DNA of 8,582 nucleotides from Phycisphaeraceae bacterium (GTDB taxonomy: Bacteria > Planctomycetota > Phycisphaerae > Phycisphaerales > Phycisphaeraceae): positions 1-8,582 of the forward strand of contig JAJDCV010000402.1 of NCBI GenBank assembly GCA_029260675.1, read 5' to 3'. Below the pieces are notes generated by a model. That model did no database searches. It was given only the letters and a program-made list of their open reading frames with translations, and was not told where the DNA came from. The stretch's first letter is position 1. Every line of letters starts with the position of its first letter. The translations under genes and the position numbers were made by a program. Of the stretch, positions 6,980 to 8,582 are shown piece after piece.

Positions 6980-8416
6980 ATGATGATGCGAAAAACCGAC
7001 GCCATGCCGGTGGGGTGGGTACGTGTATTGAACGGGCTGTGTCGGGGTTTTACGGCTGTGTTCGTTGTGTCTGTCGCCTGTTCTGCCGTGTCGGCGGCTG
7101 ACTTGACGTTCAACGTGACGCTTCAGGGGAGCAACGACCCGCTGACCGGGACCAGCCGGTACGCGGATGTGTGGGGGGAGGGGGATTACGCCTACCTCGG
7201 GTCGTTCCAGACCACGGGCGTGCGGATTTTCAACATCACCGACCCGACCAACCCCACGCTCGTGTCGACGTACCAGGGCGGGGTGTTCAAGGATGTGAAG
7301 ACCCGTAACGGGATCGGGTACTTCGCCAGCGACGACAACCAGGGGATGCACATTGTAGATATTTCGGACCCGGTGAACCCGACGCTGATCAAGAAAGTTA
7401 CTTCGATCCAGGGCGGGTTCAACGACATCCACAACATCTTCCTGGACGGGGATTACGTCTACCAGGCGGACAACCATAACGCGGCGGTCAAGGTGCTTGA
7501 CATCAGCGACCCGGCGAACCCGACGTTTGTCCGTAACATCATCCTGGATACCCCGGGTGAGGCGGTTCACGACATCAGCGTCAGGGACGGGCGGCTGTTC
7601 ACTTCGAGCAAGGGGGCCAGCACGACGTCGGGCGGGACGACGCACATCTACGACATCACCAACGTCGGGGCGGTGGACCCGCCGCTGCTCAAGGCCTTCA
7701 CGACCGGGCCCCGGACGCACAGCAACTGGACCTCGACCGACGGGAACACCCTCGTGGTGGCTCAGGAGCGCGAGGGCGGGCAGCTACGGATTTATGACAT
7801 CTCCAACATCGATCAGGTCAATGATCCGGACAGCCCGGTGTTGCTGAAGACGATCACGGGCAACACGCTGGGCATCAACGCGACGGCCCCGCACAACCCG
7901 GTGGTGGCGGGTGACAAGCTCTTTGTCTCCTGGTACCAGGCCGGGATGATGATCTTCGACCTGAACGATCCAAGCACGGCGCCGTTGGTTGGGGCGTACG
8001 ACACGTTTCCGGGGCAGTCAAGCGGGTTCCAGGGTGATTGGGGCGTGTTCCCCTTCCTTGGGTCTGACAGGGTGCTGCTGGGCGACACCGAGGCGGGGCT
8101 GGTCATCGTCGATGCATCGGCGGTTTATGCCGCTGCGCCGATCGAGGGTGACTTTGACAGCGACGGGTTCGTGGGGATCAGTGACCTGAATATTGTGCTG
8201 TCCCAATGGAACCTGCCGGTCATCCCTGGGGATGAATCAGTGGGCGACACGAGCAATGATGGGTTTGTCGGGATCGCTGATTTGAATGTCGTGCTTGGGA
8301 ACTGGAACGCGGGGACGCCGCCGTTGGGCGAAGCCTCGCCGACGGTGCCCGAGCCGGGAACGGTGAGTCTGCTGATCTTCCCCGGGTGTTTGTTGCTACG
8401 GCGTGGCCGATGTTGA
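6980..8416 (+). CDS. Secreted LVIVD-type beta-propeller protein with dockerin-like repeats and PEP-CTERM-like tail
   Basis: A 478-residue exported protein of unknown substrate. Seen: basic N-terminus, hydrophobic segment at about 24-37 and signal-peptidase site after AVSA (39) or A40; seven repeats whose cores begin at residues 81 (VRIFNIT), 123 (MHIVDIS), 170 (VKVLDIS), 221, 269 (LRIYDIS), 323 (MMIFDLN) and 374 (LVIVDAS), spaced 42-54 residues. This is the LVIVD repeat pattern and suggests a seven-bladed propeller resembling choice-of-anchor-B proteins. Two dockerin-like calcium loops follow: DFDSDGFVGISDLN at 391-404 and DTSNDGFVGIADLN at 423-436, each ending in a Q/NWN helix. A VPEPG at 456-460, a short hydrophobic stretch and RRGRC form a PEP-CTERM-like sorting signal. 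The first of three consecutive ATGs is chosen; CGGAA 8 bases upstream is a weak ribosome site. Cell-surface placement is inferred; no catalytic residues are recognised. Confidence 0.88.
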   Translation: MMMRKTDAMPVGWVRVLNGLCRGFTAVFVVSVACSAVSAADLTFNVTLQGSNDPLTGTSRYADVWGEGDYAYLGSFQTTGVRIFNITDPTNPTLVSTYQGGVFKDVKTRNGIGYFASDDNQGMHIVDISDPVNPTLIKKVTSIQGGFNDIHNIFLDGDYVYQADNHNAAVKVLDISDPANPTFVRNIILDTPGEAVHDISVRDGRLFTSSKGASTTSGGTTHIYDITNVGAVDPPLLKAFTTGPRTHSNWTSTDGNTLVVAQEREGGQLRIYDISNIDQVNDPDSPVLLKTITGNTLGINATAPHNPVVAGDKLFVSWYQAGMMIFDLNDPSTAPLVGAYDTFPGQSSGFQGDWGVFPFLGSDRVLLGDTEAGLVIVDASAVYAAAPIEGDFDSDGFVGISDLNIVLSQWNLPVIPGDESVGDTSNDGFVGIADLNVVLGNWNAGTPPLGEASPTVPEPGTVSLLIFPGCLLLRRGRC

Positions 8417-8424
8417 GTTGGGCG

Positions 8425-8443
8425 GCCCCGCGGGCTTCTTTCT
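8425..8443 (+). terminator. Possible weak terminator after the propeller gene
   Basis: GCCC (8425-8428), a 3-base CGC loop and GGGC (8432-8435), followed by TTCTTTCT (8436-8443). The stem is only 4 bp and the T-run is interrupted, so termination may be partial. It sits 9 bases after the stop codon, the expected place. Confidence 0.35.
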
Positions 8444-8485
8444 GTGGGTTGCGGCGGGCGGGGGTGTCCATGACAATGCCGGCTC

Positions 8486-8582
8486 ATGTCTAAGCATTCA
8501 TCTCAAACCAAGTTCACGCGCAAGCCGTTGTCCAAGCCGCCGGGGTATTTGAGGCTGTTGGGCCCGGGCCTGGTGTGGATGG
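8486..8582 (+). CDS. N-terminus of a probable membrane transporter, possibly Nramp-like (partial)
   Basis: The first 32 codons of a gene cut by the window edge. Seen: a basic, polar N-terminal stretch (MSKHSSQTKFTRKPLSKPPG) followed by YLRLLGPGLVWM at residues 21-32, where a membrane helix seems to begin. LGPGLVW after a short basic tail resembles the first helix of Nramp-type divalent-metal (Mn2+/Fe2+) symporters, but other transporter families have similar starts. The ATG at 8486 is the only in-frame start with downstream continuity; upstream ATGs at 8470 and 8476 are in another frame and stop at once. The ribosome site is poor (a G-rich stretch ending about 18 bases before). It lies 69 bases after the propeller gene on the same strand. 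Confidence 0.5.
   Translation, partial: MSKHSSQTKFTRKPLSKPPGYLRLLGPGLVWM

Noticed and set aside
6923..7720. Open frame of 265 codons on the minus strand, antisense to the propeller gene
   Set aside because: Arg/Val/Pro-rich translation without motifs; the repeats, signal peptide and sorting tail on the plus strand show which strand is coding.
8470..8493. Short open frame from the ATG at 8470
   Set aside because: It ends after seven codons and has no recognisable ribosome site; the in-frame transporter start at 8486 is more sensible.

Overview
This GC-rich window looks like chromosomal DNA of a planctomycete, most likely of the Phycisphaerae type. The basis is the gene at 6980-8416: its protein ends in two dockerin-like calcium loops of the 'DGFVGISDLN...QWN' kind followed by a VPEP/arginine sorting tail, a combination common in that group. 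No mobile element, CRISPR array, tRNA or rRNA was seen. The taxonomic call is inference from protein style, not from a marker gene.

Layout, left to right. (1) 17-4090 (+): a complete SMC chromosome-condensation ATPase, with all head motifs, a hinge, an unusual acidic insert near the head and a long acidic/Gly-Asn tail. (2) 4104-4886 (+): a SpoU/TrmH-type RNA 2'-O-methyltransferase starting 13 bases after the smc stop, probably co-transcribed with it. (3) 5051-5389 (+): a small single-domain PilZ protein with the c-di-GMP-binding signature. (4) 5495-5518: a strong hairpin serving as a shared terminator between convergent genes. (5) 5575-6693 (-): a LOG/'lysine decarboxylase-like' Rossmann-fold nucleotide hydrolase family protein with an N-terminal extension. 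(6) 6694-6979: a divergent intergenic region with possible promoters for both flanking genes and a GGCC-rich inverted repeat. (7) 6980-8416 (+): a secreted protein of LVIVD-type propeller repeats, a dockerin-like pair and a PEP-CTERM-like tail. (8) 8486-end (+): the first 32 codons of a probable membrane transporter, possibly Nramp-like, cut by the window edge.

How the genes work together: smc and the methyltransferase form a plausible housekeeping transcription unit (chromosome segregation plus RNA modification). The PilZ protein, the LOG-family enzyme and the propeller protein have separate promoters or opposite orientation, and no shared pathway is evident. I did not find a convincing undescribed multi-gene system. 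The points most worth a second look are the two non-canonical acidic segments of SMC, the altered PGGxGTxxE motif in the LOG-family protein, and the double C-terminal module (dockerin-like plus PEP-CTERM-like) on the propeller protein.
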